Source: Rosistilla oblonga
GTDB lineage: Bacteria > Planctomycetota > Planctomycetia > Pirellulales > Pirellulaceae
NCBI RefSeq assembly: GCF_007751715.1
Contig: NZ_CP036292.1
Coordinates: 6,083,339-6,147,338 of the forward strand
Direction of reading: 5' to 3'
Length of the DNA stretch: 64,000 nucleotides
Below are positions 35,420 through 44,690 of this stretch, piece by piece. A program made the position numbers and the translations under genes. Within the stretch, counting starts at the first letter, position 1; each line of letters opens with the position of its first letter. The notes below the pieces were generated by a model that was not told the origin of the DNA, made no database searches, and worked only from the letters and a program-made list of their open reading frames with translations.

Positions 35420-35616
35420 AGATCTGGTGCTCCAGGGCGGTATCGATCGGTAGAAACGCGGGTTAGAAGAGTATTGGGTTCAGTTTTCTTAGGCGATTGA
35501 ATGTTTGACGACGCGGCGGCAAATTGGCCATCTGGGGTCTCGAGCGTCTACAATGGACAAACCTATTTCGGGGCGACGTGTTCTATTCTTTTCCTCATTC
35601 GATCATTGGACAATAG

Positions 35617-36654
35617 ATGATTTCTCGATCTCTTGTTCGCATCCAATGCGGCTTGCTGGCGTTTGCTGTCGGTCTATCGGCGTTACAGGCCGACGCCCAG
35701 CAGAAACCTTCGGGGTTAACCTTCGTATCGGCTCCCTCGGCGTTGACCGGCGTGCTGCAGGGCGAAGCTCCCAATTCCCTCGCGGAACTGAGAGCGTTGG
35801 AACACCAGCAGCAAATCGTTTCGCAACGCGTCGCCAAATGCACCGTCAGCGTGCAGATAGGCTTTGCCCAGGGCAGCGGCGTCGTGATCACGGCCGATGG
35901 CTATGTCCTGACAGCCGCCCACGTGGCGATGCGACCGGGCCAACAGGCGCTGATGACTCTCAGCGACGGGCGGCAAGTCCACGGCACGACGTTGGGTATG
36001 AATCGGCACGTCGATGCCGGTCTGATCAAGATCGACGATCCTGCGCCAGCCGAAGGGTGGCCCTTCGCCACGCTTGGTTCTTCCAGCGGAGTTGCTCCGG
36101 GAACTTGGTGCGTCGCCGTCGGCCACCCCGGCGGTTATGAACCCGACCGCGGCGCTGTGATCCGGATCGGCCGCGTGCTGATCAAACGCGAGACCTCGCT
36201 GGTCACCGACTGCGCTTTGATCGGCGGCGACAGCGGCGGACCGCTGTTCGATCTGACGGGCAAATTGATCGGCGTCCACAGCCGGATCGGCAACGACGTC
36301 ACCGACAACTTGCACGTCCCGATCGATCATTACGATGAACACTGGACTCGGCTTGCCCGCGGTGAACTCTGGGGCCACCTGCCAGGCTTCCGTCCCCGAA
36401 TCGGCGTGCAAGGTCGCAAGATCGACGAACGGGCGGTGATCGAAGTCGTCGGCCAGAACTCTCCAGCCGCCGAAGCTGGAATCCGGCCCGGCGATGTGAT
36501 CATGAACTTTGGCGATGTCACGATCGCTGACTTTGAGTCGCTCAAGGCAGCCGTCGCCGACACGATGCCAGGGGAACATGTGCAGATCGTTCTGGAACGC
36601 GATGGGGTTCGCAAACGGATGATCTTGGTCGTCGGACGCGATCCGAACTCATAA
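35617..36654 (+). CDS. HtrA/DegQ-like serine protease with PDZ domain
   Basis: 345 aa exported protease. A signal peptide ends near residue 27 (LQADAQ). The trypsin-like (S1C) triad is intact: H102 (VLTAAHV), D133 (HVDAGLIKI), S206 (GGDSGGPLFD). One PDZ domain covers about 255-340 (PRIGVQGRKI...GDVIMNFGDVTIADFESLKAAV). HtrA proteins degrade or refold damaged envelope proteins. A degenerate relative begins 40 bp downstream, so the two probably share an operon. Only one PDZ is present, as in DegS-like proteases, but there is no TM anchor apart from the signal peptide. Confidence 0.9.
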   Translation: MISRSLVRIQCGLLAFAVGLSALQADAQQKPSGLTFVSAPSALTGVLQGEAPNSLAELRALEHQQQIVSQRVAKCTVSVQIGFAQGSGVVITADGYVLTAAHVAMRPGQQALMTLSDGRQVHGTTLGMNRHVDAGLIKIDDPAPAEGWPFATLGSSSGVAPGTWCVAVGHPGGYEPDRGAVIRIGRVLIKRETSLVTDCALIGGDSGGPLFDLTGKLIGVHSRIGNDVTDNLHVPIDHYDEHWTRLARGELWGHLPGFRPRIGVQGRKIDERAVIEVVGQNSPAAEAGIRPGDVIMNFGDVTIADFESLKAAVADTMPGEHVQIVLERDGVRKRMILVVGRDPNS

Positions 36655-36694
36655 CCCATTCCGCGTCGTTCTCTCGATAGCTTGCACGTTCAAA

Positions 36695-37798
36695 ATGCTT
36701 GCTGCCATCCGCCTAATCAACAGCAGCCACCAGGCCATGATCCGATCGAACCTTGCTCGCCTAATGATCCTCGCGCTCCTGGCCACCAGCACTCCCGCGG
36801 TGCAACCGGCTGTGGCGCAGCCCGCGGTGCGGAAACCGCTCCCGTCGGAAACCCTGTTGCCTGGGTACCTTCGCGATCGCATGCTGCGGCGGGTCGCCTC
36901 GCGTCGCGACAGCGCTGCGATGACCCTGCTGATGCAGCCGCTGGCGGTTCAAGCGGGCTCCAGCACCGTCGAAGTGCTACTTGGTGGTCAGCGGGTGGCG
37001 TTGGGAACGGTTGTCACCGCCGACGGCTACCTGGTCAGCAAGGCCAGCGAGTTAAAGGCTGATGGTGAACTGCGAGTGCGGTTGGCCGACGACCGGATTC
37101 TTCCCGCGAGGCGAGTCGATGAGAGGCGTTCGGTCGACCTGGCCCTATTAAAAGTCGAAGCGCAATCGCTGGTTCCGATCAGCTGGAACCCGCACGAACC
37201 TGCCGTCGGCAGCTTTTTGTTCAGCGTCGGCCGTCAAGGCGATCCCGTCGGGATCGGCGTCGTCAGCGTGGCGTCGCGCGAGGTGCAAGATCACGGACTA
37301 CTGGGAGTGATGTTGCAAACCGATACCAACGGCGCTCGCGTGATCAGCGTGGTTCCGGGCAGCGGTGCCGACGATGCCGGCATCGGTGTCGGCGACTTGA
37401 TCACCCAAGTCGAAGGGCAACCGATGACGACGCAGAAGCAGGTGACTGCGGAACTGCGAGCGCTTTATCCTGGCGATTCGGTGACGCTGACGATCCGCCG
37501 CAAGGATCGCCAAGACGACTTTGAATTGAGCGCCGAAATTCGCGAACTCTCCTCCTTCTCCGAATCGCAGGACGATACGCGAGTCAACGGGCCGCGGAAC
37601 AGCCGCTTAGCCGGTTTCGAACTGGCTCTACAACACGACACGGTCCTGGGCCCCGATCAGTGCGGCGGTCCGGTGATCGATACCAACGGCAGGGTGATCG
37701 GAATCAACATCGCTCGCGCCGGACGCGTCTGCAGCTATGCCGTCCCCGCCGCAGCAATCCAACCGATCGTCGATCAAATGATAGCGGCGACCAAATAA
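36695..37798 (+). CDS. Degenerate HtrA-like protein with internal PDZ (pseudoprotease)
   Basis: 367 aa from ATG 36695 (ATG 36737 would start the signal peptide more tightly, MIRSNLARLMILALL). The fold is trypsin-like but the catalytic His is Ser118 (GYLVSKASEL where GYVLTAAHV is expected), the Asp is kept (D148, SVDLALLK), and the nucleophile position is Cys323 (GPDQCGGPVID instead of GDSGGP). A PDZ-like domain (about 200-285: VMLQTDTNGARVISVVPGSGADDAGIGVGDLITQVEGQ) lies between the two halves of the protease fold instead of after it. It follows the active protease gene, so a regulatory or chaperone role with it is likely. Confidence 0.8.
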   Translation: MLAAIRLINSSHQAMIRSNLARLMILALLATSTPAVQPAVAQPAVRKPLPSETLLPGYLRDRMLRRVASRRDSAAMTLLMQPLAVQAGSSTVEVLLGGQRVALGTVVTADGYLVSKASELKADGELRVRLADDRILPARRVDERRSVDLALLKVEAQSLVPISWNPHEPAVGSFLFSVGRQGDPVGIGVVSVASREVQDHGLLGVMLQTDTNGARVISVVPGSGADDAGIGVGDLITQVEGQPMTTQKQVTAELRALYPGDSVTLTIRRKDRQDDFELSAEIRELSSFSESQDDTRVNGPRNSRLAGFELALQHDTVLGPDQCGGPVIDTNGRVIGINIARAGRVCSYAVPAAAIQPIVDQMIAATK

Positions 37799-38124
37799 CG
37801 GCAGCGACCGGAGCGGTTGGCATCGCGCGAGAAACATCGGTGGTAAAGAAAACACCGGTGCAGAGAACCCCAGCTTGCGGGGGGAGAGTCGCATTTCAGC
37901 GAATCGGCCCCCGCTATCGCGTTGGGGTCGCGGAACCCAAGCATTGGGTTAGCGAAAAATCTTACAGCGTCCTGCGTTTCACCGCAGGGGTTCCGAAAAG
38001 CAGATCGGATCTCAAACGCTTCGATGGTTGCGTCGCGTCGGCGCCAAATGGGGACGCGGCGCCAGCCGTCCAGCTTGCGGCCAAACGACTCAAATGCCCT
38101 GGGAAGAAAGAGCCCAACAGGCGA
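37799..38124. other. Intergenic region, nothing recognised
   Basis: About 326 bp between the degenerate HtrA gene and the leftward 84-aa gene. No ORF with a familiar motif, no clear promoter or terminator. It is GC-rich with a run of short GC boxes. Confidence 0.5.
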
Positions 38125-38379
38125 TTAACGGCGTCGGATCCGCTGCTTCCAATAGGACACGCCCATTTCGTTGACAGTTTCGCCGTTTAGTGTGACCTCG
38201 ATTTTATCGGTGTCATCGACGACCTGCTTAAGCTGTTTGGCGGCTGCTTCGCTGCTGACCGCTTCGACCTGTTTTTCAGACAACACGGTCTTCTGAGAAT
38301 CGATTTGACGGATGGTGTAGACGTTGGTGGTTGCAAATTCCGAAGTCAATGTAGCTCCTTGTGGTTGTGAAACGAACAT
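38125..38379 (-). CDS. Small hypothetical protein (84 aa)
   Basis: Start ATG 38379 with AAGGAG eight bases upstream, the best ribosome binding site in this stretch. The sequence (MFVSQPQGATLTSEFATTNVYTIRQIDSQK...) has no signal peptide or recognised domain; residues about 22-60 look like a helix-strand fold with a polar mix, and the end is basic (WKQRIRRR). Function unknown; it could be a planctomycete-specific small protein. Confidence 0.65.
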   Translation of the reverse strand: MFVSQPQGATLTSEFATTNVYTIRQIDSQKTVLSEKQVEAVSSEAAAKQLKQVVDDTDKIEVTLNGETVNEMGVSYWKQRIRRR

Positions 38380-38905
38380 CAATGGATCTCCTTACAACAA
38401 AGAGCATTCTGCGGCAGAAGTCAACCGCAAATATTTTGAGTTCCAACGATTCGTGCTGCTAGCGGCGGTAAAAGGGAGCTGAACGAAGCCCCCCGATTTA
38501 CTTGAAATTCTTCGCTCCGGCCATCCGCTTCGCGCCGGAACTCTCTCTTCGGCAGCCCCCCTCGCCATCCGCATCGCAGGTCTCCGTTTGCATCGGTGGC
38601 GCAGGGAGGGCAAATCGCGGTTTCATTCTGAGGCATCATCCGCCACGCGCTCGCGTTCGGTTCCCTTCCGCGTTCGCTTCGCTTGCACGTCGCCGCGCTC
38701 GCGCGTGCCGGCGAATTCGGCTGAGCACAAACACTTAACAGCCTTGCCGGCGCGGGGATGCCCCTTAGCAGAGAACCTTAAGTCGTGTTAACTTTTCTAT
38801 TTGAATTCGGTTATAACCCGTGTCACGCGCCGCACGCAGAATCTGCAATTGGAACCTTATATTGCGCTCGGCCGTCGGCTCGACTCCTGATCATTTATTT
38901 GGGCC
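38380..38905. other. Intergenic region with a probable promoter at its right end
   Basis: 526 bp with no supported gene. The middle part is GC-rich and low in informative signal. Near 38788-38817 TTAACT, an 18-bp spacer and TATAAC form a weak sigma70-type promoter for the polyprenyl synthase gene. Confidence 0.45.
38788..38817 (+). promoter_or_regulatory. Possible promoter of the polyprenyl synthase gene
   Basis: TTAACT (38788-38793) and TATAAC (38812-38817) with an 18-bp spacer, ending about 91 bp before the ATG at 38909. The -35 box is weak. Confidence 0.35.
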
Positions 38906-38908
38906 GTG

Positions 38909-39928
38909 ATGGATACGCAAACAACACTCCCGACAGACCGCGCGAAAGGCAAAGTTCCTGGCGGACGAGTCGACGCAAGCTTCGAGTGCATTCGTGAACA
39001 GATGCAGCAAGTGGAGCAATTGCTGCGGGAGCAGATGCAGAGCAAATACGAGGACCTCTCCCCGCTGCTGGCTCACGGTGCGCTGTTGGGCGGGAAACGC
39101 TTGCGTCCCGCCTTGGTCCTGCTGGCTGCAAAAGCCTCCGGCAAATCGACCCAAGATCATGTCGTGCTCGGCACGGTGATCGAGATGATTCACACCGCCA
39201 CGTTGATTCACGACGACGTCCTGGATGCGGCGGATCAGCGTCGCCATCTGCCAACCGTCAACGCAAAGTGGAACGATCAAACCAGCATCCTGTTGGGCGA
39301 CTATCTGTTTGCCCAGGCCTTCACGCTCTCGGCGACGCTTGGTTCGACGCAGGCGTGCCAGTGGATCGGCGATGCAGCCAGGCGAGTCTGCGAGGGAGAA
39401 CTGCGGCAGATCTTCAGCAGCGGTTCGTCGCAGCTGAGCGAAGAGGACTACTTCGACATCATCCGCGGCAAGACCGCCGAACTCTGTCGGATCAGTTGCC
39501 GATTGGGAGCCGAACACAGCGGTGCGGATCAGGCGACGCAGACGGCACTCGCCGATTTTGGCGAGAACCTGGGGATCGCGTTCCAGATCGCCGACGATTA
39601 TCTCGACGTCTGGGGGAGCACCGAACGGGTTGGCAAAACGCTCGGCACCGATCTTTTACAAGCGAAACCGACGCTGCCGCTGATCCGGTTGCTGCAATCG
39701 GATCCCGCGATGCAGTCGCAATTGGATGAACTCGCCGCGATGCCCGACGGCCCTCGTTGCGAAGCGATTATGGATCGCATGAACCGATGCGATTCGAAGC
39801 AGTACACGTTGGCGACCGCCGAACAGTTTGCGGCCAACGCCGTCGCGGCGATCGACTTCCTTCCCGAATCCGCCGCCAAGAGATCGCTCCAAGAGATCGC
39901 CTTCTTCAGCGTTCATCGCAACGTATAA
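38909..39928 (+). CDS. Polyprenyl diphosphate synthase (all-trans)
   Basis: 339 aa from ATG 38909; a GTG one codon upstream is the alternative. It chain-extends isoprenoid diphosphates, probably for quinone or carotenoid/hopanoid precursors, in the cytoplasm. The two Asp-rich motifs are DDVLD at 102-106 (HDDVLDAADQRR) and DDYLD at 229-233 (IADDYLDVW). The LLGGKRLRPAL block (59-69) and GKTAELC (187-193) are typical. The product length sits with long-chain (octaprenyl/heptaprenyl) synthases; chain length cannot be proven. It has an extended, charged N terminus of about 25 residues. Confidence 0.92.
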   Translation: MDTQTTLPTDRAKGKVPGGRVDASFECIREQMQQVEQLLREQMQSKYEDLSPLLAHGALLGGKRLRPALVLLAAKASGKSTQDHVVLGTVIEMIHTATLIHDDVLDAADQRRHLPTVNAKWNDQTSILLGDYLFAQAFTLSATLGSTQACQWIGDAARRVCEGELRQIFSSGSSQLSEEDYFDIIRGKTAELCRISCRLGAEHSGADQATQTALADFGENLGIAFQIADDYLDVWGSTERVGKTLGTDLLQAKPTLPLIRLLQSDPAMQSQLDELAAMPDGPRCEAIMDRMNRCDSKQYTLATAEQFAANAVAAIDFLPESAAKRSLQEIAFFSVHRNV

Positions 39929-40017
39929 CCGGCGGTCAATTCTACGCTGCCGACCAACGTCGCTGGCAGGCAACTGCTGCGACGCGACCACACGTCAAAC
40001 CCGATCGCCATCGGCGC

Positions 40018-41319
40018 CTACACCACACTGCGAGCGACAGCAAAGATGATGTTGTCGTTATCGACCGATTGGGCCATCCATTCGAGCACCTTGAAGTCGC
40101 CGCTGGCAGTGCGGTAGCGATTGCGAAACCCGACGACAGCTTGCCCCTGCTGCAACAACTGCATCTGCTTCACCGTTTCGGCAACGTCATCGGGGTGAAC
40201 AAAGTCGAGGAACGGACGGGCCAACAAATCCGCATCCGTGTGCCCCAAGACTCTCGAAAAATTGGCGTTGATGCGTTGGAAGTAACCATCGGCGGTCGCG
40301 ATGCAGAAGAGATCCAGCGACAGCTCAAAAAAGCGATTCATGTCGCTTTCCATCCGCTGAAACGCCGACTCGTGATAGGTAGCCATCGCTTGGGCGACCT
40401 CGACTGCCGACCGCGGACGATCTCGAACGCGGCGAGCCAGGCAGTTTTTGGCTAAGCGCACCAAAGCACAATCTTGGGCAGATTGATCGAGCACATCGAG
40501 CGTCTTTTGCATCGATCCCTTCATCGCCCGCCGGTGGATCTGATGGAGATCCTTCCCCTCGTAGGGAGCGTGCCCGATCAAGATCTCGCAGAGAATTGCA
40601 CCGAGACTGAAGACGTCGGCTCCCGGCCCCAGCTTCCGCCCCCGCGCCTGCTCGGGAGACATATATCCAGGGGTTCCGTTGACGGTCCCCTTTGGTGCAT
40701 CGGTGCGGCCAGCCCAATCGGACCCTTCGGGAGGCCCGGCTTCGAAGCGAGCCAAGCCCCAGTCCATCACATGGACCTCGCCAAATTCGCCGACCATCAC
40801 ATTCCCCGGCTTCAAATCGAGATGCACCACGCCACGCGAATGGGCAAAAGCAACGGTCTGGCAAACATCGGCGAAGATATACAACAGATGCGACGTGCTG
40901 AACGTCTGCGAGGCCAGCATGTCGGCCAGCGTCGTCCCATCGATCAATTTCATCACATAATAAGGACGGCCATCTTTGCACGTCCCCGATTCGTAGATCG
41001 GCGTGACTCCGGGATGCGACAAGAAGCTCATGATCCGAGCTTCGTCGTGGAAACCTTGCCGCGCCGAATCGTTTTCGATCCGGTCGGATCGCAGCACCTT
41101 GATCGCGACTCGACGCAACAACTGCAGATCGCGGGCGGAAAAGATCGCCCCCATTCCACCGCGCTCGATCTCCTCATCGATCCGATACCGCGGATTGTCC
41201 AACTCCGGTGTATCGTCGGTTAGCCCCGGCCCCGTTTCTTCGAGGCCTATCGAAGTCGAAAGCGGACGCGTTGAAACATGCTCCGCACGCCCATCCGATT
41301 CATCCGGAAGCTTATTCAT
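40018..41319 (-). CDS. Ser/Thr protein kinase with C-terminal PAS domain
   Basis: 433 aa from ATG 41319; the frame extends upstream without kinase sequence. Kinase domain about 45-310: Gly loop IERGGMGAIFSARD, ATP lysine K74 (VAIKVL), catalytic loop HLDLKPGN with D168, and D186-W-G-L-A-R in place of DFG, a form common in planctomycete kinases. No transmembrane segment follows, so it is cytosolic. Residues about 325-433 are a PAS fold (FFELSLDLFCIATADGYFQRINANFSRVLGHTDADL...FLDFVHPDD). A C-terminal PAS on a Hanks-type kinase without a membrane anchor is unusual; it suggests a ligand- or redox-sensed kinase. No phosphatase is near. Confidence 0.88.
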   Translation of the reverse strand: MNKLPDESDGRAEHVSTRPLSTSIGLEETGPGLTDDTPELDNPRYRIDEEIERGGMGAIFSARDLQLLRRVAIKVLRSDRIENDSARQGFHDEARIMSFLSHPGVTPIYESGTCKDGRPYYVMKLIDGTTLADMLASQTFSTSHLLYIFADVCQTVAFAHSRGVVHLDLKPGNVMVGEFGEVHVMDWGLARFEAGPPEGSDWAGRTDAPKGTVNGTPGYMSPEQARGRKLGPGADVFSLGAILCEILIGHAPYEGKDLHQIHRRAMKGSMQKTLDVLDQSAQDCALVRLAKNCLARRVRDRPRSAVEVAQAMATYHESAFQRMESDMNRFFELSLDLFCIATADGYFQRINANFSRVLGHTDADLLARPFLDFVHPDDVAETVKQMQLLQQGQAVVGFRNRYRTASGDFKVLEWMAQSVDNDNIIFAVARSVV

Positions 41320-41715
41320 GGTATCACGTGCTTGCCGTTTGTCATGCAACCTCGCCCTGTCCCAAGACGCCATTCTAATCCAGGGCAGCGACAGCAAAAA
41401 AGACCACCACCCCCAATCACCACTCAATTCCGTCCGATTCAAAAGCCAGCTTGCCCCCCGCCCCCCGAGCCTCTTGGTGTCGCCATGACGTCCTGCGCAT
41501 TCAAGTTCCGACGGCGAGCCAGCAGCCGACGAATCGTCGCTGAGTCTGTCGCTGGTCCATCGCCCTGTTGATATACTGACGCCGCGCGATCGGCCGACGC
41601 AGCGTCTGCGAAACAAGCCAATCCTGCGTCGCCGCACGACATACAGATGGAAGAGAGTTCTCGATCCGGGAAGCTACTTCCGCCCATCCCCCCGAACGAC
41701 AACCTCGAGTTAACG

Positions 41716-42486
41716 ATGAAATTTGAATCAGGACTCCACCCCTCGGTTTGTATCGATGCGGTCTTTGAAAGCCTACCCGCCCCCCAAGCGATCCAACAAG
41801 TTGCCGACTGTGGACTCAAAGCCTTCGAGTTCTGGGGCTGGTGGGATCGCGATCTCGAAGCGATCGCGGCGGCGCGAGACCAACACGACATGACCATCTC
41901 CGCCTGCTGCACCCGTTTCATCAGCCTGGTCGATCCGACCCTCCGCGACGATTATCTCGCCGGCTTGGAAGCTTCGATCGCCGCGGCACAACGTCTGCAA
42001 TGCAAGACACTGATATCGCAGGTGGGCGACTTGATTCCGGGGGTCGATCGCGAAGATCAATTCCGCAGCTTGGTCGACGGACTCACACAAGCGGCACCGA
42101 TGCTCGAAGCTGCCGGCATCACCTTGGTGATCGAACCGCTCAACGAATTGGTCGACCACCCCGGTTACTATTTGATCCGCAGCGACGAAGCCTTTGCCGC
42201 AGTCGACCAGGTCGGGAGCGACAGAGTGAAGGTAGTTTTCGATATCTACCACCAACAGATCAGCGAAGGGAATGTGATCGCCAACATCGCGAAGAACATC
42301 GATAAGATCGGCCACTTCCACGCCGCCGGAAATCCTGGACGACACGAACTGACGCGCGGCGAATTACACTACCCGTCGATCTTCGCAGCGATCGCCGACG
42401 CCGGCTTCGATGGCTTTGTCGGACTGGAATATTGGCCTCAGGATGATCCCGCCACCGGATTGCGGCAGATCGCCGACTGGTTCTAA
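41716..42486 (+). CDS. Hydroxypyruvate isomerase-like TIM-barrel protein
   Basis: 256 aa from ATG 41716, the first ATG giving the family N terminus (MKFESGLHPSVCIDAVF). Segments CGLKAFEFWGWWDRDL, LVIEPLNELVDHPGYYLI, VKVVFDIYHQQISEG, HFHAAGNPGRHE and GFDGFVGLEYWP match hydroxypyruvate isomerase (Hyi/OtnI) with the metal-binding Glu, Asp, Gln and Glu. It probably equilibrates hydroxypyruvate and tartronate semialdehyde. It starts about 400 bp from the kinase gene and is a single gene. A related sugar isomerase function is possible. Confidence 0.82.
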   Translation: MKFESGLHPSVCIDAVFESLPAPQAIQQVADCGLKAFEFWGWWDRDLEAIAAARDQHDMTISACCTRFISLVDPTLRDDYLAGLEASIAAAQRLQCKTLISQVGDLIPGVDREDQFRSLVDGLTQAAPMLEAAGITLVIEPLNELVDHPGYYLIRSDEAFAAVDQVGSDRVKVVFDIYHQQISEGNVIANIAKNIDKIGHFHAAGNPGRHELTRGELHYPSIFAAIADAGFDGFVGLEYWPQDDPATGLRQIADWF

Positions 42487-42608
42487 CCAGCCAGCGGGCT
42501 CCACCGCCAGCATCCATCCACTGTAGAAATCCCTCCAAAGTGCAAGTTCACACGCACTGCGCTGCATGCTGCGGCGGGTTAATTCCCACAAAATGGATCT
42601 TTACAGAA

Positions 42609-42638
42609 TTGGCGCTGGTCGATCGGGAAGACTAGAAT
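42609..42638 (+). promoter_or_regulatory. Promoter of the Lys-rich secreted protein
   Basis: TTGGCG (42609-42614), an 18-bp spacer and TAGAAT (42633-42638) lie about 58 bp upstream of the ATG at 42697, which follows AAGAGGAG. Confidence 0.45.
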
Positions 42639-42696
42639 CGGTCGGTCGACATTCGACAGTCTCAATTCACCCCGTTCCAAGAGGAGCACTTCCACG

Positions 42697-43209
42697 ATGA
42701 GACGCAACACATTGGTGATGGTCATGCTTGCTGTTATCGCCCTACCTGCAGTTGCAGAAGAGGAGAAAGCGGGTAAGGGTAAAGCGAAGAAGGGTGGCCG
42801 AAACGTCGCCACTCAAATTCTCAAGCAACTGGCCGACGTCGACTTGACCGACGAACAGACCGAAAAGATCAAGGCGGCTGGAAAGGTTGCAAGCGTCGAG
42901 ATGGCCAAGATCCGCGATGAAGCGGGGATCACCGGCGAACTGATGAAGAAGCGTGCGGAAGCTGCCAAGTCGCTTGCCGATTCGGACAAAAAGGGAAAGC
43001 AGCGGAACGACGCGATCAACGAAGCGGCGGGGCTGACCAAACCGCAGGCCGAAGCGATGACGAAGATGAACGCAGTCCGCTCGAAGTTCACCCGATCGGT
43101 TGTGGCGATGCTGACCGATGCGCAGAAGGAAAAACTGCCCAAGCAATTGCAGCGTGCGGCGCGGCCCGAGAAAGGTAAGAAGCCGAACAAGAAGAAGGCC
43201 GCCGCATAA
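42697..43209 (+). CDS. Small secreted Lys/Ala-rich protein
   Basis: 170 aa with a signal peptide (MRRNTLVMVMLAVIALPAVAEEE, ending near residue 20). The mature part is highly charged and mostly helical: LADVDLTDEQTEKIKAAGKVASVEMAKIRDE and an end NKKKAAA. The LTDEQ segment recalls Spy/CpxP-like LTXXQ repeats, periplasmic chaperone-like helices, but the match is short. It has a good promoter, AAGAGGAG ribosome binding site and a strong terminator, hinting at high expression. Confidence 0.75.
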   Translation: MRRNTLVMVMLAVIALPAVAEEEKAGKGKAKKGGRNVATQILKQLADVDLTDEQTEKIKAAGKVASVEMAKIRDEAGITGELMKKRAEAAKSLADSDKKGKQRNDAINEAAGLTKPQAEAMTKMNAVRSKFTRSVVAMLTDAQKEKLPKQLQRAARPEKGKKPNKKKAAA

Positions 43210-43249
43210 GCGTTGGCAAACAAGCGTTTCTACGCTTTGAGAGATAACG

Positions 43250-43287
43250 AAAGTGGGTCGCGCAATCGATTGCGCGACCCACTTTTT
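43250..43287. terminator. Bidirectional palindromic terminator
   Basis: A perfect 36-bp palindrome (arms AAAGTGGGTCGCGCAATC and its complement) followed by TTTT on the plus side and flanked by AAAG on the left, so it can end transcription from both convergent genes (42697-43209 and 43306-43713). Confidence 0.8.
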
Positions 43288-43305
43288 TTGTAACGCAAGC
43301 CGCTG

Positions 43306-43713
43306 TTAAGACGACTGCAGATCAAAGTCGAACGTTCCGTCTTCCTCGGTAACTACAACCGACAACTCCGATTTGGAGTTGTAGTTTTCGGGGATGAACT
43401 GCTCGGTGATCTGAATCTTTTCACCCGGGTTCGATTCGTCGAACTTTCCCGGAACCGGGCGTGTCGCGGTGATCAACACCGTCTTCTCGCCTGGCATCGA
43501 TTCAAAATCGAAGCTGCCGTCGACGATCGGGCCGGCGGCACTGATCGTCTTCCCATCGTTCGCTCGGAAGATAACGTGACCGGTGGTGACGGGTTCACCA
43601 TCAAAAGTAACCTTGCCCGACACCTGCGACATCGCGGGTCCGCTGCTGCCACAGCCGATCGATGCGAGTGTCAGCAGCGCGACTGGCAACAAGGCAAATA
43701 GTTTGGTTTTCAT
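43306..43713 (-). CDS. Small lipoprotein with carboxypeptidase regulatory-like fold
   Basis: 135 aa from ATG 43713. A lipoprotein signal ends in the lipobox LASIGC with the lipidated Cys at 21. The body is a single beta-sandwich-like domain: VSGKVTFDGEPVTTGHVIFRANDGK, then SFDFESMPGEKTVLITATRP and FDFDLQSS. This is the planctomycete small lipoprotein type that commonly follows DUF1559 genes; here it is 50 bp downstream of one on the same strand. Function unknown. Confidence 0.78.
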   Translation of the reverse strand: MKTKLFALLPVALLTLASIGCGSSGPAMSQVSGKVTFDGEPVTTGHVIFRANDGKTISAAGPIVDGSFDFESMPGEKTVLITATRPVPGKFDESNPGEKIQITEQFIPENYNSKSELSVVVTEEDGTFDFDLQSS

Positions 43714-43763
43714 GCAAATAGAACTCATTAGAGAAAGTTGACTCGTTAACGATCGAAGGCTGC

Positions 43764-44690
43764 TTAAGGATTGTCGCTGACGACTTCGCCATTGTCGATC
43801 GTCGCCATCGCACGATAGACGTCCAACTGGATCGTTTCGGACAGGAACTGAGTCGAACCATCGATTCGGAAACACTGCACACCGCCAGGATGTCGGCTGC
43901 GCAACGAGTTACGAGTCTCATCGGCACCGATCAAGCTGATGCAAGGCAGGTCGCGATAGGTGGTCGATTTGCAGGTGTAGTGTTGATCGGGAACCGGTGT
44001 GTTGGGAGCTTCCATCGCGGTGAAACCGTATCCACCCCAACGACCACCACCCCAGTATCCGCCAGCACCGCCCCAACCGCCGGTGTCGCCACCGCCACGG
44101 ATCGATTCACCGCCCATCAGCGAGGTCGACGTTCCGTCGGTCACCGACGAGAACTTGGTGTCGGAATAAGCGTAGATCAAACCACGCCCACGAGCGGTGT
44201 GATACATGTATTGGTCGCCGGTGCACATGACATAGTTGCCTTGGAAACCAGCTCCGCCAGATCGCACGCCACCGTTGGCGCCAAGACCAGGAGTCGCGGT
44301 GTCCGATGGACACAACAACGCGGCGATCTGCCGGTCCTTGATCGTAACGTCGACATCCATAATCCACTCTGGATTCTGTTGTTCGTACAAGTCTTGCATG
44401 TTTCCTTCTTCGAAGAAGGGCAGCAACCGCTGCATCCAGCAATCGCGTTTACGCGTGACCATCCCGCTATCGACGTAGCCGTAGGGAAACTTGCGGAACG
44501 TATCGTGGTAGTTGTGCATCGCCAGGCCCAGCTGTTTCATATTGTTAGAACAGCTCATTCGGCGAGCCGCTTCACGGGCCGCTTGGACCGCTGGCAACAA
44601 CAGGCCGACCAAAATTCCAATAATGGCGATAACCACTAACAATTCGACTAGGGTGAACGCACGCCGCGTCGGGGCATAGGTTTTCATCAA
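43764..44690 (-). CDS. DUF1559 pseudopilin-like protein
   Basis: 308 aa. It begins with a type II/IV prepilin leader ([36 protein letters not shown]), with the cleavage/methylation phenylalanine after RRA. The DUF1559 body includes [26 protein letters not shown] and [11 protein letters not shown], a Gly/Trp-rich middle ([23 protein letters not shown]), and the terminal H-X9-DG motif ([12 protein letters not shown]). These are very numerous in planctomycetes and probably fibre- or surface-forming. Likely cotranscribed with the lipoprotein gene downstream. Confidence 0.9.
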   Translation of the reverse strand: MMKTYAPTRRAFTLVELLVVIAIIGILVGLLLPAVQAAREAARRMSCSNNMKQLGLAMHNYHDTFRKFPYGYVDSGMVTRKRDCWMQRLLPFFEEGNMQDLYEQQNPEWIMDVDVTIKDRQIAALLCPSDTATPGLGANGGVRSGGAGFQGNYVMCTGDQYMYHTARGRGLIYAYSDTKFSSVTDGTSTSLMGGESIRGGGDTGGWGGAGGYWGGGRWGGYGFTAMEAPNTPVPDQHYTCKSTTYRDLPCISLIGADETRNSLRSRHPGGVQCFRIDGSTQFLSETIQLDVYRAMATIDNGEVVSDNP

